A stretch of 62,842 nucleotides of DNA. It comes from an uncultured Bacteroidales bacterium. Its GTDB lineage: Bacteria; Bacteroidota; Bacteroidia; Bacteroidales; UBA932. Under the pieces are notes generated by a model. That model had not been told where the DNA came from. It worked only from the letters and a program-made list of their open reading frames with translations, and searched no databases. Made by a program: the position numbers and the translations under genes. Shown here piece by piece: positions 9,921-17,886 of the stretch (its first letter is position 1; the number at the start of each line of letters is the position of its first letter). The stretch spans positions 1 through 62,842 of the forward strand of contig CALVDH010000015.1 in the NCBI GenBank assembly GCA_944326235.1, in the 5' to 3' direction.

Positions 9921-10319
9921 CTAATTTTTTTCGATTGTTTGATAATTGACTGGCAGAATACCGTCCACGAGCTCACCGTGGAGGACATATTTGTCTATGA
10001 TCTCCATGGCCTTGTCCGTGTTGACGTGACCGAATACGACCGGATCCTCGCCCGGACGCTTCACTTCGATAGTAGGTTCGGCGTAGCAGTATCCCATGCA
10101 TCCGCCCTGGGTGACAATAACCGGCAGTTTTTCTCTCTCCACACGCTCGATAATGGCGTTCATCACAACGCGGGCTCCGGCAGCTATACCGCAGGTGGCC
10201 ATGGCGACCCGTATCTGGACAAGAGCCTCGGGATTATTGCTCTTCTCCCGGATATCCATCTGGCTCTCCAGCCGGGCTTTCATTTGACGCAGTTCGTCAA
10301 GAGACTTAATTTTACTCAT
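9921..10319 (-). CDS. Thioredoxin-like [2Fe-2S] ferredoxin-domain protein (HndB-like)
   Basis: A 132-residue protein with a helical N-terminus and a thioredoxin-like [2Fe-2S] domain. The likely cluster cysteines are in VAMATCGIAAGAR and GGCMGYCYAEP. Small proteins of this kind accompany NuoE/NuoF-type hydrogenases and are called HndB in NADP-reducing hydrogenases of sulfate reducers; whether it is a subunit here is inferred from position. It is the first gene of the structural block: a full-consensus -7 element (10357-10364) lies 37 bases upstream, and hydB begins 6 bases downstream. Confidence 0.88.
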   Translation of the reverse strand: MSKIKSLDELRQMKARLESQMDIREKSNNPEALVQIRVAMATCGIAAGARVVMNAIIERVEREKLPVIVTQGGCMGYCYAEPTIEVKRPGEDPVVFGHVNTDKAMEIIDKYVLHGELVDGILPVNYQTIEKN

Positions 10320-10356
10320 ACAGTTAGTTTGGTTAACAAATTAGTGTTGGGGTATG

Positions 10357-10364
10357 CAAATTTA
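10357..10364 (-). promoter_or_regulatory. Internal -7 element ahead of the hydrogenase structural genes
   Basis: The minus strand reads TAAATTTG, an exact TAnnTTTG. It falls in the only gap of more than 50 bases in the long minus-strand run, between the GHKL ATPase gene and the 2Fe-2S gene. It would let the structural block be expressed apart from the regulatory block. Confidence 0.55.
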
Positions 10365-10373
10365 TGAAAATAT

Positions 10374-10919
10374 TTAAGAGTTCCTAACCTCCTCAATATT
10401 TTCTTTAAGCATTTCTTCAATATTTTTTACGATTGTTAAGTTGGAGAACGCATCCTCCCCGAATATTTCCTTGACGTCCGCCGTATCCAGGACATACTCC
10501 TCCCCATTGTAGCGGTAGGTGAAAAGAAAGTCCATCCGGGGATTGGACGAGGCGGTAATCATCAGAGCATTAGCGACATCCCCAAGCGGCGGGCGATCGA
10601 TATCGGAATAGCCGAAAACCGCTGTCACCTCCGTCCCCCGCCCGGGTTCCGAGGTTATCCTGACCTCTCCCCCGCTCTGCTCCGCGGACTGCTTGAGCAG
10701 AGGTATGCCCATCCCCACCTTCCGGGTAGTGCGCGAGGTGAAAAACGGGTCGGAAAGGCGGCTCACCTGTTCAGGAGTCATCCCCCGTCCGTTGTCTCCT
10801 ATGACAATAGTCAGCAGGTCGGCGGCCGGATTCTCGTCTACGGTCAGGCTCACCCGGGTGGCTCCGGCGCTGATGGAATTCTGGATTATATCCAGTATAT
10901 GCATGGAAAGGTCGTTCAT
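10374..10919 (-). CDS. GHKL (histidine-kinase-type) ATP-binding protein
   Basis: A 181-residue stand-alone HATPase_c domain. The nucleotide-binding boxes are present in order: N box DIIQNSISAGA, G1 DNGRGMT, F box DPFFTSR, G2 VGMGIPLL and G3 GRGTEV. There is no dimerisation/phospho-acceptor His domain, sensor or membrane segment. It therefore resembles lone ATPases found next to NAD-linked [FeFe] hydrogenase genes rather than a full two-component sensor. The last 60 residues (after GYSDIDRPP) are a separate small domain of unknown role. It may act on, or be controlled by, the neighbouring DRTGG and PHP proteins; that is inference from gene order. Confidence 0.85.
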   Translation of the reverse strand: MNDLSMHILDIIQNSISAGATRVSLTVDENPAADLLTIVIGDNGRGMTPEQVSRLSDPFFTSRTTRKVGMGIPLLKQSAEQSGGEVRITSEPGRGTEVTAVFGYSDIDRPPLGDVANALMITASSNPRMDFLFTYRYNGEEYVLDTADVKEIFGEDAFSNLTIVKNIEEMLKENIEEVRNS

Positions 10920-10950
10920 CTCTCAAGTCGATTTTGAAGGTTAAATAAAT

Positions 10951-11697
10951 TTACTCCAGCGCCACGCTCCGTCCCCCTTCCGCGCGCAGGGCCATGCGTA
11001 TCTCCTCAAAAGAACGGCAGGGCATGTTGAAATAGGTGACGGCCCGGCAGAAATCCTCGGGATAATGGGCATCGGAGGAACGGATAAATGCCGGAGCACG
11101 CTTCTTAAGGTAGGCATTCCGGGCCAGCAGGCCCTCCAGGTCGCATCGGGCCGATATCTCCAGGGCATCGAAAGGCAGGTCCGGAGGCACGAATCCCAGC
11201 TGGGAGATCACGGAGTTCTGCGGCTTGTCAATATGGGCCGGAATGAAAATCCCTCCTATCGACGCCACGAACGCGGCCACCGCCCCGATACTCCGGTCGA
11301 TGGCGGAAATCAGCAGGTAAGGGGCCTCGTAGATAACCTCCTCCGCCTCATTGACGGCCAGCTGGTAACCGAAGACCTCCTCGTCGTTCGGTATCTTCGG
11401 AAGGCTGTCGTCTAAGAAATTCTGGAGGGCGTCCAGACTTTCTTCGCTGTCGGCGAAAGCCAGGCAGTGCGCCTCCTCCCGGGTGGTTATCTCCGCTCCG
11501 CAGAGAATATAAGGCTCGCCGTCTCCGATCATCCGCCGGATCTCCCTCCCCTGAAGAGTCGTGTTGTGGTCCGTTATACCTATTATATCATAACCCTTTC
11601 TCAGAGCTGTCCGCACGATGAACGCAGGCGTCATCTCTATGTCCCCGCATGGGGACAGCAGAGTGTGGTTGTGCAGATCGGCCCTGAAACGGTTCAT
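10951..11697 (-). CDS. PHP-domain metal-dependent phosphoesterase
   Basis: The 248-residue protein has the PHP signatures DLHNHTLLSPCGD near the N-terminus and GITDHNT after the first strands, and later His/Asp residues (PAHIDKP, RSSDAHYPED) that complete a three-metal site. PHP proteins cleave phosphoesters, for example in nucleotides or histidinol phosphate; the substrate here is unknown. It starts 4 bases after the DRTGG gene and belongs to the regulatory block upstream of the hydrogenase genes, a linkage also seen in anaerobic Firmicutes. Confidence 0.87.
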   Translation of the reverse strand: MNRFRADLHNHTLLSPCGDIEMTPAFIVRTALRKGYDIIGITDHNTTLQGREIRRMIGDGEPYILCGAEITTREEAHCLAFADSEESLDALQNFLDDSLPKIPNDEEVFGYQLAVNEAEEVIYEAPYLLISAIDRSIGAVAAFVASIGGIFIPAHIDKPQNSVISQLGFVPPDLPFDALEISARCDLEGLLARNAYLKKRAPAFIRSSDAHYPEDFCRAVTYFNMPCRSFEEIRMALRAEGGRSVALE

Positions 11698-11701
11698 TGC
11701 C

Positions 11702-12052
11702 TCACCCCCTGTTCAAAAGGTTGTATATCCGGCCGGCCAGCTCGAAGGTCTGCTCACTGGAGCCGAGGATGGGAATACCCTCCTCCTCCGAGACCTCCTT
11801 AGCATCCTCCTCCGGCTCGAAGCCCTTCACTATAACCACCGCCGCCAGTTCCTTGAGCGTGGCGATAGCCATCACGTTCTTATGCGTCTGGAGAGTCACC
11901 CAGACCGAGCCGTCCTTGGCAAAACCCATCACATCGGACAGCAGGTCCGACACATATCCGCCGGTGACCTCGCGGTCCAGGCCAGCCTCTCCCGAGAATA
12001 CCCTCAGGTTCAATTTCTCTGCTATTTCTCTTACTGTCATGACTTTATTCAT
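11702..12052 (-). CDS. DRTGG-domain protein (second of two)
   Basis: A 116-residue protein made of little more than a DRTGG domain, visible as LDREVTGGYVSDLLSDVMGFAKDGSVW. DRTGG domains occur beside CBS and phosphotransacetylase domains and are thought to bind ligands; no catalytic residues can be assigned. I chose the ATG at 12052, which overlaps the stop of the upstream gene by 8 bases; the ATG at 12040 (MTVREIAEKL) is equally possible. It is paralogous in fold to the protein at 13831-14175, the two bracketing the hydrogenase-like sensor. Confidence 0.8.
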   Translation of the reverse strand: MNKVMTVREIAEKLNLRVFSGEAGLDREVTGGYVSDLLSDVMGFAKDGSVWVTLQTHKNVMAIATLKELAAVVIVKGFEPEEDAKEVSEEEGIPILGSSEQTFELAGRIYNLLNRG

Positions 12053-13406
12053 TATTAGTCTGTTCCTTATTAACAAAGCGGTCCTTGCCCCAGACCTGTT
12101 CCATCAGGTCTATGGCCTCCGATACCTGGAGGGAACCCTCCTTCTCGAAGCGGGCCTGCATGAAGATGCAGTTGTTGAGCGAGGCATCCTCCCTTACGAT
12201 ATCCGCCGCCAGGGCCTCGCAGCTGGGTGCGCCGCAGGCTCCGCAGTCGATGTCCGGCAGTATCTTCCTCAACATGCCGGCCATCTCCATCTTCTTTATG
12301 GCGACGTTGATATCCTTGTCGTACTTGACCATCGAGCGGGGCTCCACGGCATCCATCTTGATGTATGCCGAGCAGAACTGCTTGTACTCCTCCGACAGGC
12401 GGTGGGTATCCGGGGCCTCCGCGGCCATGTTCCTCAGGTTGTCCGCCACCAGAAAGCGGTTGCCCTGCACCAGGATGCCGCCCGGACAGGACTCGTCGCA
12501 GCCCCTGAGTTCCAGATAGTCGATAGGCTCCTCTATCTCCTCGTCCTCCAACTTCTCGAGGAACTCTATGACGTTGCTCATTCCGTCGATGGACAGGGCC
12601 CGGCCCTCTACCTGCGAGGCCTCGCCTCCTGTCAGAGGCCAGAGAAGTCCCTTGGACGACACCGCGTCATTGACGGCCTCGGTACCGCAGCCCTCCTCCG
12701 GATATTTCTTATTCTTATAGGCCAGCAGGACCTTGTTGTAGACATAGTCCATATTGATCACTCCGCTGATGGGCGATTCGTACCCTCCGACCGGAGACTT
12801 GACGGCAGCGATCTTGGCGATGCACGGGGTCAGGTAGAATACACCCAGCTCCGACGGATCGCCTCCGCTCATCTTCCATTTGCGCACATAGTACTGCGCC
12901 GTCACCTCTATGGGGGGCAGCAGGAGCATTATGCGGTCTATCAACGAAGGGAAGCGCACCTGTATCAGCCGGATGACCGCCGGGCAGAAGGAGGACACCA
13001 CCGGTTTCTCCTCAGCCTTGCGGACATAGTCGTTGATCTCGTCCACCAGGGTATCCGCGCACTGCTCCACGGTACACACCTCCGAGAAACCCATGTCCCC
13101 GAGAATATCGTTGATCACTCTCCTCGGGATACGTTTCCCGAACTGGGCATAGAACACGGCAGGGACCAGCAGAACCCTGTACTTATAGGAAAATATATTC
13201 TCAAAGTCATCGTCCACCACCCGGATGGCGCGGCTGGGGCATATTCTGAAACACCGGCCGCAGTCGATGCACCAGTCCGCGTAGAGCATGGCCTTGCCGC
13301 CGGATACCCTCAGGGCCTCCGTAGGGCATACCTTGATGCAGTGGGAACAGCCGATGCACAGTTCCCGCTGAATCTCCAGAGCCTTGTGAAAAGTATTGTG
13401 TTCCAT
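12045..13406 (-). CDS. Sensory-type [FeFe] hydrogenase homologue (HydS-like)
   Basis: This 453-residue protein begins with two [4Fe-4S] sites (C17, C20, C23, C27 and C46, C49, C52, C56), continues with an [FeFe]-hydrogenase H-domain and ends with a separate Fe-S domain (DIDCGACGAPSCEALAADI). The four H-cluster cysteines are kept: C141 in SSFCPAV, C195 in TPCIAK, C303 and C307 in GCDESCPGG. The rest of the site is changed. The proton-relay cysteine of TSCCP is Phe140, the methionine of MPC is Thr193, and the glutamate of MPCxxKxxE is Ala. Such proteins with modified sites are classed as putative H2 or redox sensors (groups C and D). There is no PAS domain. The flanking ATPase and DRTGG genes support a regulatory role. 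Confidence 0.88.
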   Translation of the reverse strand: MEHNTFHKALEIQRELCIGCSHCIKVCPTEALRVSGGKAMLYADWCIDCGRCFRICPSRAIRVVDDDFENIFSYKYRVLLVPAVFYAQFGKRIPRRVINDILGDMGFSEVCTVEQCADTLVDEINDYVRKAEEKPVVSSFCPAVIRLIQVRFPSLIDRIMLLLPPIEVTAQYYVRKWKMSGGDPSELGVFYLTPCIAKIAAVKSPVGGYESPISGVINMDYVYNKVLLAYKNKKYPEEGCGTEAVNDAVSSKGLLWPLTGGEASQVEGRALSIDGMSNVIEFLEKLEDEEIEEPIDYLELRGCDESCPGGILVQGNRFLVADNLRNMAAEAPDTHRLSEEYKQFCSAYIKMDAVEPRSMVKYDKDINVAIKKMEMAGMLRKILPDIDCGACGAPSCEALAADIVREDASLNNCIFMQARFEKEGSLQVSEAIDLMEQVWGKDRFVNKEQTNNE

Positions 13407-13418
13407 ATCCCTACGCCT

Positions 13419-13829
13419 TTAGAACTTAATGTAGATGCTCAGTGTCGTGCCCCTGCCCACCCCGGTCTCAATCTTCAGGTCATCGGCATTCTCCTGGATA
13501 TTCGGAAGTCCCATTCCGGCTCCGAACCCCATCTCCCTAACCTCCTTGGAGGCGGTGGAGAATCCCTTCTGCATCGCTTTCTCCACATCCGGGATGCCCG
13601 GCCCCGTATCGGCCAGGACCACGCTGATACCTTCCGGAGCTATGTCGGCGGTAATGTGCCCGCCGTAGGAGTGCGCCACGATATTTACCTCCGCCTCATA
13701 GACAGCCACCACCACCCTTTTGATCACGGCGGTAGAGACGCCAAGCTGCTTCAGGGTCTTCTTGATAGCCGAAGAGGCATTGCCGGCGCGGGTAAAGTCG
13801 CCCGCAGCCACGTCATACTCCAGCCTCAT
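13419..13829 (-). CDS. RsbW/SpoIIAB-like ATP-binding protein
   Basis: A 136-residue HATPase_c protein of the anti-sigma factor kinase type. The N box reads VVAVYEAEVNIVAHSYG, G1 is LADTGPGIPDVEKA and G2 is FGAGMGLPNI, followed by GRGTTLSI. RsbW-like proteins phosphorylate anti-anti-sigma partners or bind sigma factors; no such partner is encoded in the window, so the target is open. It sits between a DRTGG gene (1 base away) and the hydrogenase-like sensor (12 bases away), so the three are almost certainly co-translated. Confidence 0.86.
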   Translation of the reverse strand: MRLEYDVAAGDFTRAGNASSAIKKTLKQLGVSTAVIKRVVVAVYEAEVNIVAHSYGGHITADIAPEGISVVLADTGPGIPDVEKAMQKGFSTASKEVREMGFGAGMGLPNIQENADDLKIETGVGRGTTLSIYIKF

Positions 13830-13830
13830 A

Positions 13831-14175
13831 TCAGTACACCGGCTTGAGTCCGGCCCCGTAGAGGATGCCGGAAGTCTTGAACATCGAATAGTCCGTACGT
13901 ATCACCACCATGCCGTTGTCCTCGGCCAGGGCGGTCATCTCCTCCGTAACGGCCTTGCCGCGCACGAAGAGGATGTATTCCACGTCCGACATCTCTGCTG
14001 TCCGGACTGACTGCACGTTGGCCAGTCCGGTAATCAGCAGGAAGTCATCGGTCTTGATAGTCAGCACGTCGCTCATCAGGTCAGAGGCGAAGGCATAGTC
14101 CACGTTCTCGTCCAGACGGTCCGCTCCGCAGATTACCTCGCCCTGTACGGCTGCCGCTATATCCCTCAGCTTCAT
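13831..14175 (-). CDS. DRTGG-domain protein (first of two)
   Basis: A 114-residue single-domain protein. The region LDENVDYAFASDLMSDVLTIKTDDFLL aligns in pattern with the DRTGG domain downstream (YVSDLLSDVMGF), so the two are diverged paralogues. The second half has a Rossmann-like pattern (VEYILFVRGKAVTEEM, NGMVVIRTDYSMF). It is the first gene of the regulatory block and starts one base after the stop of the DUF3857 gene. No catalytic function can be assigned. Confidence 0.82.
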   Translation of the reverse strand: MKLRDIAAAVQGEVICGADRLDENVDYAFASDLMSDVLTIKTDDFLLITGLANVQSVRTAEMSDVEYILFVRGKAVTEEMTALAEDNGMVVIRTDYSMFKTSGILYGAGLKPVY

Positions 14176-14176
14176 A

Positions 14177-15772
14177 CTATTCAGCGTTGAAGATGAGAGG
14201 TGTGGCGCACAATGTATACCACTCGCTCATGAGACGGTAGTACTGGGGATAGAGAGCGGGGGTGATCAGCTGCTGCACGAGCTTCAGACTACGGGTAATG
14301 ACAGTCTTTCCATCCACCTCGGCGACAGTCACTTTGAGTGAGCCGACGGGGGTATCCAGGGTCATGTTCTCCGGCAGCGCGACAGCTTTGAGACCATCCT
14401 GTACATCGAGGGTGCAGGTGTAGGTCTCGTCGGCCAGGTAAGGCAGCAGGAGGTTGACGGGACGGGTGGTGTTGGAGGTAGTGGAGGCATACACACTGCC
14501 CAGCCAGCCGGAACGGGCCTCGGGAAGCGTAAAGGAATAGATGCCCTCGGCGACAGAAGCTGCTTCGGAGGCTGAGACGGAGAGAGTGCTCTCCACATCT
14601 ACCTTATGGTCGGGAGCGGCCACCTCTGCCGGCTGTCCGTCCAGTCCTATGATGCTGAGATATCCGGCAATATCGGCCGTAGCCTCATCCGCACGGTCCA
14701 CAAGTCCGGCAGCCATGATGTTCTGCAGGGACGCCAGTCCGGCAGCGGCAGGATCGGATGTCCTGGGGAATGCGAGAGTCACCTCTGAATCCTGGCCGGC
14801 AGCCTGCAGAAGGGCGGCAGCCAGAAGGGTTCTCTCCGCATCAGTGGCATAAGCACTGTGTATCACATCCGCTGCGGGACGTACCTTATAGCCTATCTGT
14901 GCCAGGCTGAGACGGTTCTGTGCCAGGCCGGTGGAGAGATACTCATGTATCTTGTCCACTGTGGAGCGTCTGTCGGCGGGGCCCTCGTTCAGGGAAGCCA
15001 GCAGAGCCTTCACCGCCTCATCCTCCGGGCTGTACAGCTGAGACTTGATGACATCGGCCACGGCCTGCTGCGAGTCAAAGGTTGTGACTGCCACTGCCTG
15101 CACATTGCCGGCGGGAGCGGATACTGCCAGATAACGGGGACGGGGTCTGACATTGCGGAGAGTCCATTTTACCGTCCTAACCCCGTTTACCTCGCTTACA
15201 GACGGCTTGGTGCTGCCGTTCAGCAGAGCGTAATGAAGTGGTGTTCCGGAGGGGACAGTAACGGAGAGCACATATTCCTTTATAGGAGAAAGTTCCTCCA
15301 CCTGCTCGAATATGTCCAGAGCGGGCAGGGCGCCGGCCTTTGTTGTAACCGTATAGTCCAGATATATGGTGGCGCCCAGTTCCAGGCCGGTATGCACCAC
15401 CACCATCTCCTTCAGACCGTTGTATGCCGGAGCATTGGCCGCGGCGGAGGGCAGTACCTCCACAAATGCGTTGGCCGGAGTGGTCACTATCGTTCCGTCC
15501 ACCTGACGGGTGTAGGACTCGTTGATCTTCAACTGCTGATAAGCAGGATCATAGACGATGAATGTCTCGCCGTAGAGACTGTTCATCGCTGCGTGAGTAT
15601 AGATTGTCAGCTGTTTCTGCACCCTGAGTTCCTGGCTGCCGTCGGGATTGAGGGTATAGGTCTTGACCAGCTTGTCGAACTGCGCCTCATTCTTGGGTGC
15701 TGCAGCGGCTGTCAGTACCGCCGACAGGATGAGCGCGGCGGGCATCAGTATTTTTGCTAAGATATTTTTCAT
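14177..15772 (-). CDS. Secreted DUF3857-domain protein
   Basis: A 531-residue protein with a clear signal peptide (MKNILAKILMPAALILSAVL then AAAAP). The mature part opens with a DUF3857-type beta domain (KTYTLNPDGSQELRVQKQL, MVVHTGLELGATIYLDYTV). Unlike its neighbour it lacks the Cys-His-Asp set of a transglutaminase core: the region corresponding to it (around LAQIGYKVRPAADVIHSAYAT) has no suitable cysteine. It may be an inactive partner in the periplasm or on the surface. Nine bases separate it from the upstream gene and one base from the downstream DRTGG gene. Confidence 0.8.
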   Translation of the reverse strand: MKNILAKILMPAALILSAVLTAAAAPKNEAQFDKLVKTYTLNPDGSQELRVQKQLTIYTHAAMNSLYGETFIVYDPAYQQLKINESYTRQVDGTIVTTPANAFVEVLPSAAANAPAYNGLKEMVVVHTGLELGATIYLDYTVTTKAGALPALDIFEQVEELSPIKEYVLSVTVPSGTPLHYALLNGSTKPSVSEVNGVRTVKWTLRNVRPRPRYLAVSAPAGNVQAVAVTTFDSQQAVADVIKSQLYSPEDEAVKALLASLNEGPADRRSTVDKIHEYLSTGLAQNRLSLAQIGYKVRPAADVIHSAYATDAERTLLAAALLQAAGQDSEVTLAFPRTSDPAAAGLASLQNIMAAGLVDRADEATADIAGYLSIIGLDGQPAEVAAPDHKVDVESTLSVSASEAASVAEGIYSFTLPEARSGWLGSVYASTTSNTTRPVNLLLPYLADETYTCTLDVQDGLKAVALPENMTLDTPVGSLKVTVAEVDGKTVITRSLKLVQQLITPALYPQYYRLMSEWYTLCATPLIFNAE

Positions 15773-15781
15773 AACCCGGAT

Positions 15782-17776
15782 TTACTTTTTAATAACGACA
15801 TATTCACCGTATGCCTTGTGGGCGTTGACCGCGTTGCGGAAGCTGTCCCAGTCGGCAGGCTCGTAGACTCTCTTCTTGAGAGCGAGAGTGTTGTGGAGGA
15901 CCACCTCATTTCCCTCCTGAGAGAGAGAACCGCTGAAGTCGGCTCCGCTGCCCTGCATCTCATCTGCCTTGGGAGCGGTCACCATAGTGTAGCCGTCAGG
16001 GATACGGATGGTCTCGTCCAGCTCTACCAGACGGGAGCAGCCGTCCTTGAAGCCGTACTGGCGCTCCTCTACGGAGGTATTGATCCTCAGATAGGAGCGG
16101 ACATTGTTATAGACATTGTTCATGGCGATGGGACGGAAGAGCATCACCCCGTCTCCCACCACAGCATAATCGGGAATCTCATAGCGGAAGGTTATGCTGA
16201 TGGGGGCCGCCTGATAGTCCTTGGGGTTCCTGCCGTAGTTCACGCTGACAAGGCGGGCCTTGGGCGAGACATTGAGCAGCTGACGTTCCATGTTGTTGCG
16301 CCACTCGCTCTGGAAACCTGTGGTGAAGATGCTGCGGATACCCCTGTCGCTCTGTCCCTCAGCGGATACGGTGAGAGTGCCCTTGAGGGTTCCGTTCTCA
16401 TCTATGGTATTTTCGGCCTTGATGCGGAAATAATGGTTCTCGGGAGCGGAGAGCGGGGTCAGGCAGAGATCCGAGCCTTCGGGAACTCCGGGCAGATAGT
16501 TCTGCTGCTGCTCGGCGCTGCTCCAGAGCTCGCGGGTGAAGGGCACCCATGTCGGGTCGAGAGGCATGTAGGTGCCGTTGGAAAGCTTAACAACAGCCAC
16601 GCAGTGGTTGAAATGGTCGGCGGGAATGCTCTCTACGCGGCTGCCGGCCATCGTCATCGCGGGATAGGCCTCGAAACCGGCCATGCGCAGGAAGGAAATC
16701 AGGGTACCGGCGATATCCTTGCAGACACCGCAGCGGTCGGTGTAGTTCATCTTAGTGTTGTGCAGGGTGTAACCCTCGCCCTTGCCCATGGTGATGCCGG
16801 AGTAGCGGATGTTGTCGGCCACCCAGTGGGTCAGCACGGCTATCTTCTCCATCTCGGTCTCCTTACCGCGGATCAGCTCGTCCACCTTCTTCTGAGCGGG
16901 AGCGTAGGCGTCGAAACTGCCGTAGTCCTCGTTCACTTTATTGAACCAAAGGGACTTCTCCACCCAGTTGGGAGTGGTGGACATCATCAGCTTGGGAGCC
17001 GCGTCGAAGAGGTCCACCATATTGGGCTCGCGGGTGAAAGGCATCACGTCATTTACCGCGAACTTATAGACCTTGCGGCCGTCCTCATATCTCATCGAAG
17101 ACGCACATTCGCCCTGATAGAACTGGAACTGAGCATCCTTCTCCATAGGAAGAGATACAGAGTACACCTTGCGGACCGTGGGATCAGCGCACCAGAAAGG
17201 CACGATGTCGTAGAACTGGCCCCTCATCGGAGGGACAAAGCGGGAATCGTCCTCACCGTCAGCCGGAACAGCAGCACCCGCGGACGCAGCAGCACCTGAT
17301 TCAGATGTCAGCAGGGCATAGGTGAAGCCCTTCTTGGCGATCTCATACTCCACGATGTCCCCGGGCCTGAGCGCACCCACCTCTATCATAATCTGACGGG
17401 CGCCCCAGTAAATCGAGCGGGCCGGAGCCACATAGTCCAGTGCCTTCGAGACATCCAGACGCTCCACATCCCCGCCTGCACGGTAGACGGTCACATACTT
17501 GAACTCGGCAAAAGCCGTGAGAGGATCGTAGTCATACTTGAGGACTCTGTTGGCGACGGCTCCTGCAGGAGTCTGCACCCTGAACGCCTTGTAGACTGCG
17601 AACGAGCCCTGGCCTGTGGGCTCCACGCTGACCGAAGTGCTGTCCAGCAGAACCACACAGTCAGCATTCAGATAGGCCTGGTCAGCCGCTGCGGCCTCAT
17701 ACTGCCTCCAGGTCTGGGCCGACAGGGCCGCCGAGGCGAGAAGCACGCAGGACAATACAGTAAAAATCCGTTTCAT
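15782..17776 (-). CDS. Secreted DUF3857 / transglutaminase-core protein
   Basis: A 664-residue exported protein (signal peptide MKRIFTVLSCVLLASAALSA). The first 300 residues form a DUF3857 domain. A transglutaminase-like core follows with the nucleophile in DRCGVCKDIAGTLISFL, the histidine in HFNHCVAVVKL and the aspartate in MPLDPTWVPF; a C-terminal beta domain ends the protein. Such proteins are common in Bacteroidetes and are presumed to act as proteases, amidases or crosslinkers in the cell envelope; the substrate is unknown. It heads a run of colinear genes leading into the hydrogenase block. Confidence 0.9.
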   Translation of the reverse strand: MKRIFTVLSCVLLASAALSAQTWRQYEAAAADQAYLNADCVVLLDSTSVSVEPTGQGSFAVYKAFRVQTPAGAVANRVLKYDYDPLTAFAEFKYVTVYRAGGDVERLDVSKALDYVAPARSIYWGARQIMIEVGALRPGDIVEYEIAKKGFTYALLTSESGAAASAGAAVPADGEDDSRFVPPMRGQFYDIVPFWCADPTVRKVYSVSLPMEKDAQFQFYQGECASSMRYEDGRKVYKFAVNDVMPFTREPNMVDLFDAAPKLMMSTTPNWVEKSLWFNKVNEDYGSFDAYAPAQKKVDELIRGKETEMEKIAVLTHWVADNIRYSGITMGKGEGYTLHNTKMNYTDRCGVCKDIAGTLISFLRMAGFEAYPAMTMAGSRVESIPADHFNHCVAVVKLSNGTYMPLDPTWVPFTRELWSSAEQQQNYLPGVPEGSDLCLTPLSAPENHYFRIKAENTIDENGTLKGTLTVSAEGQSDRGIRSIFTTGFQSEWRNNMERQLLNVSPKARLVSVNYGRNPKDYQAAPISITFRYEIPDYAVVGDGVMLFRPIAMNNVYNNVRSYLRINTSVEERQYGFKDGCSRLVELDETIRIPDGYTMVTAPKADEMQGSGADFSGSLSQEGNEVVLHNTLALKKRVYEPADWDSFRNAVNAHKAYGEYVVIKK

Positions 17777-17819
17777 ATCCTAAAATGTTGCTTAAATACG
17801 GTTAGTGGTAAAAACTTTG

Positions 17820-17827
17820 CCAAGTTA
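17820..17827 (-). promoter_or_regulatory. Possible -7 element of the DUF3857/hydrogenase run
   Basis: The minus strand reads TAACTTGG, one base from TAnnTTTG, 43 bases upstream of the first ATG of the run. It is the best candidate in the 110-base gap after tcdA. Confidence 0.3.
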
Positions 17828-17886
17828 CGAAAATTTCCGATACTACGGCCGCATTTATGCAGCATTTTTCTCACCTTCAACGGACC

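Noticed and set aside
11697..13847. A 716-codon plus-strand frame opposite the HydS-like and ATPase genes
   Set aside because: The minus-strand genes have clear Fe-S and ATPase motifs and tight operon spacing; the plus frame has none.
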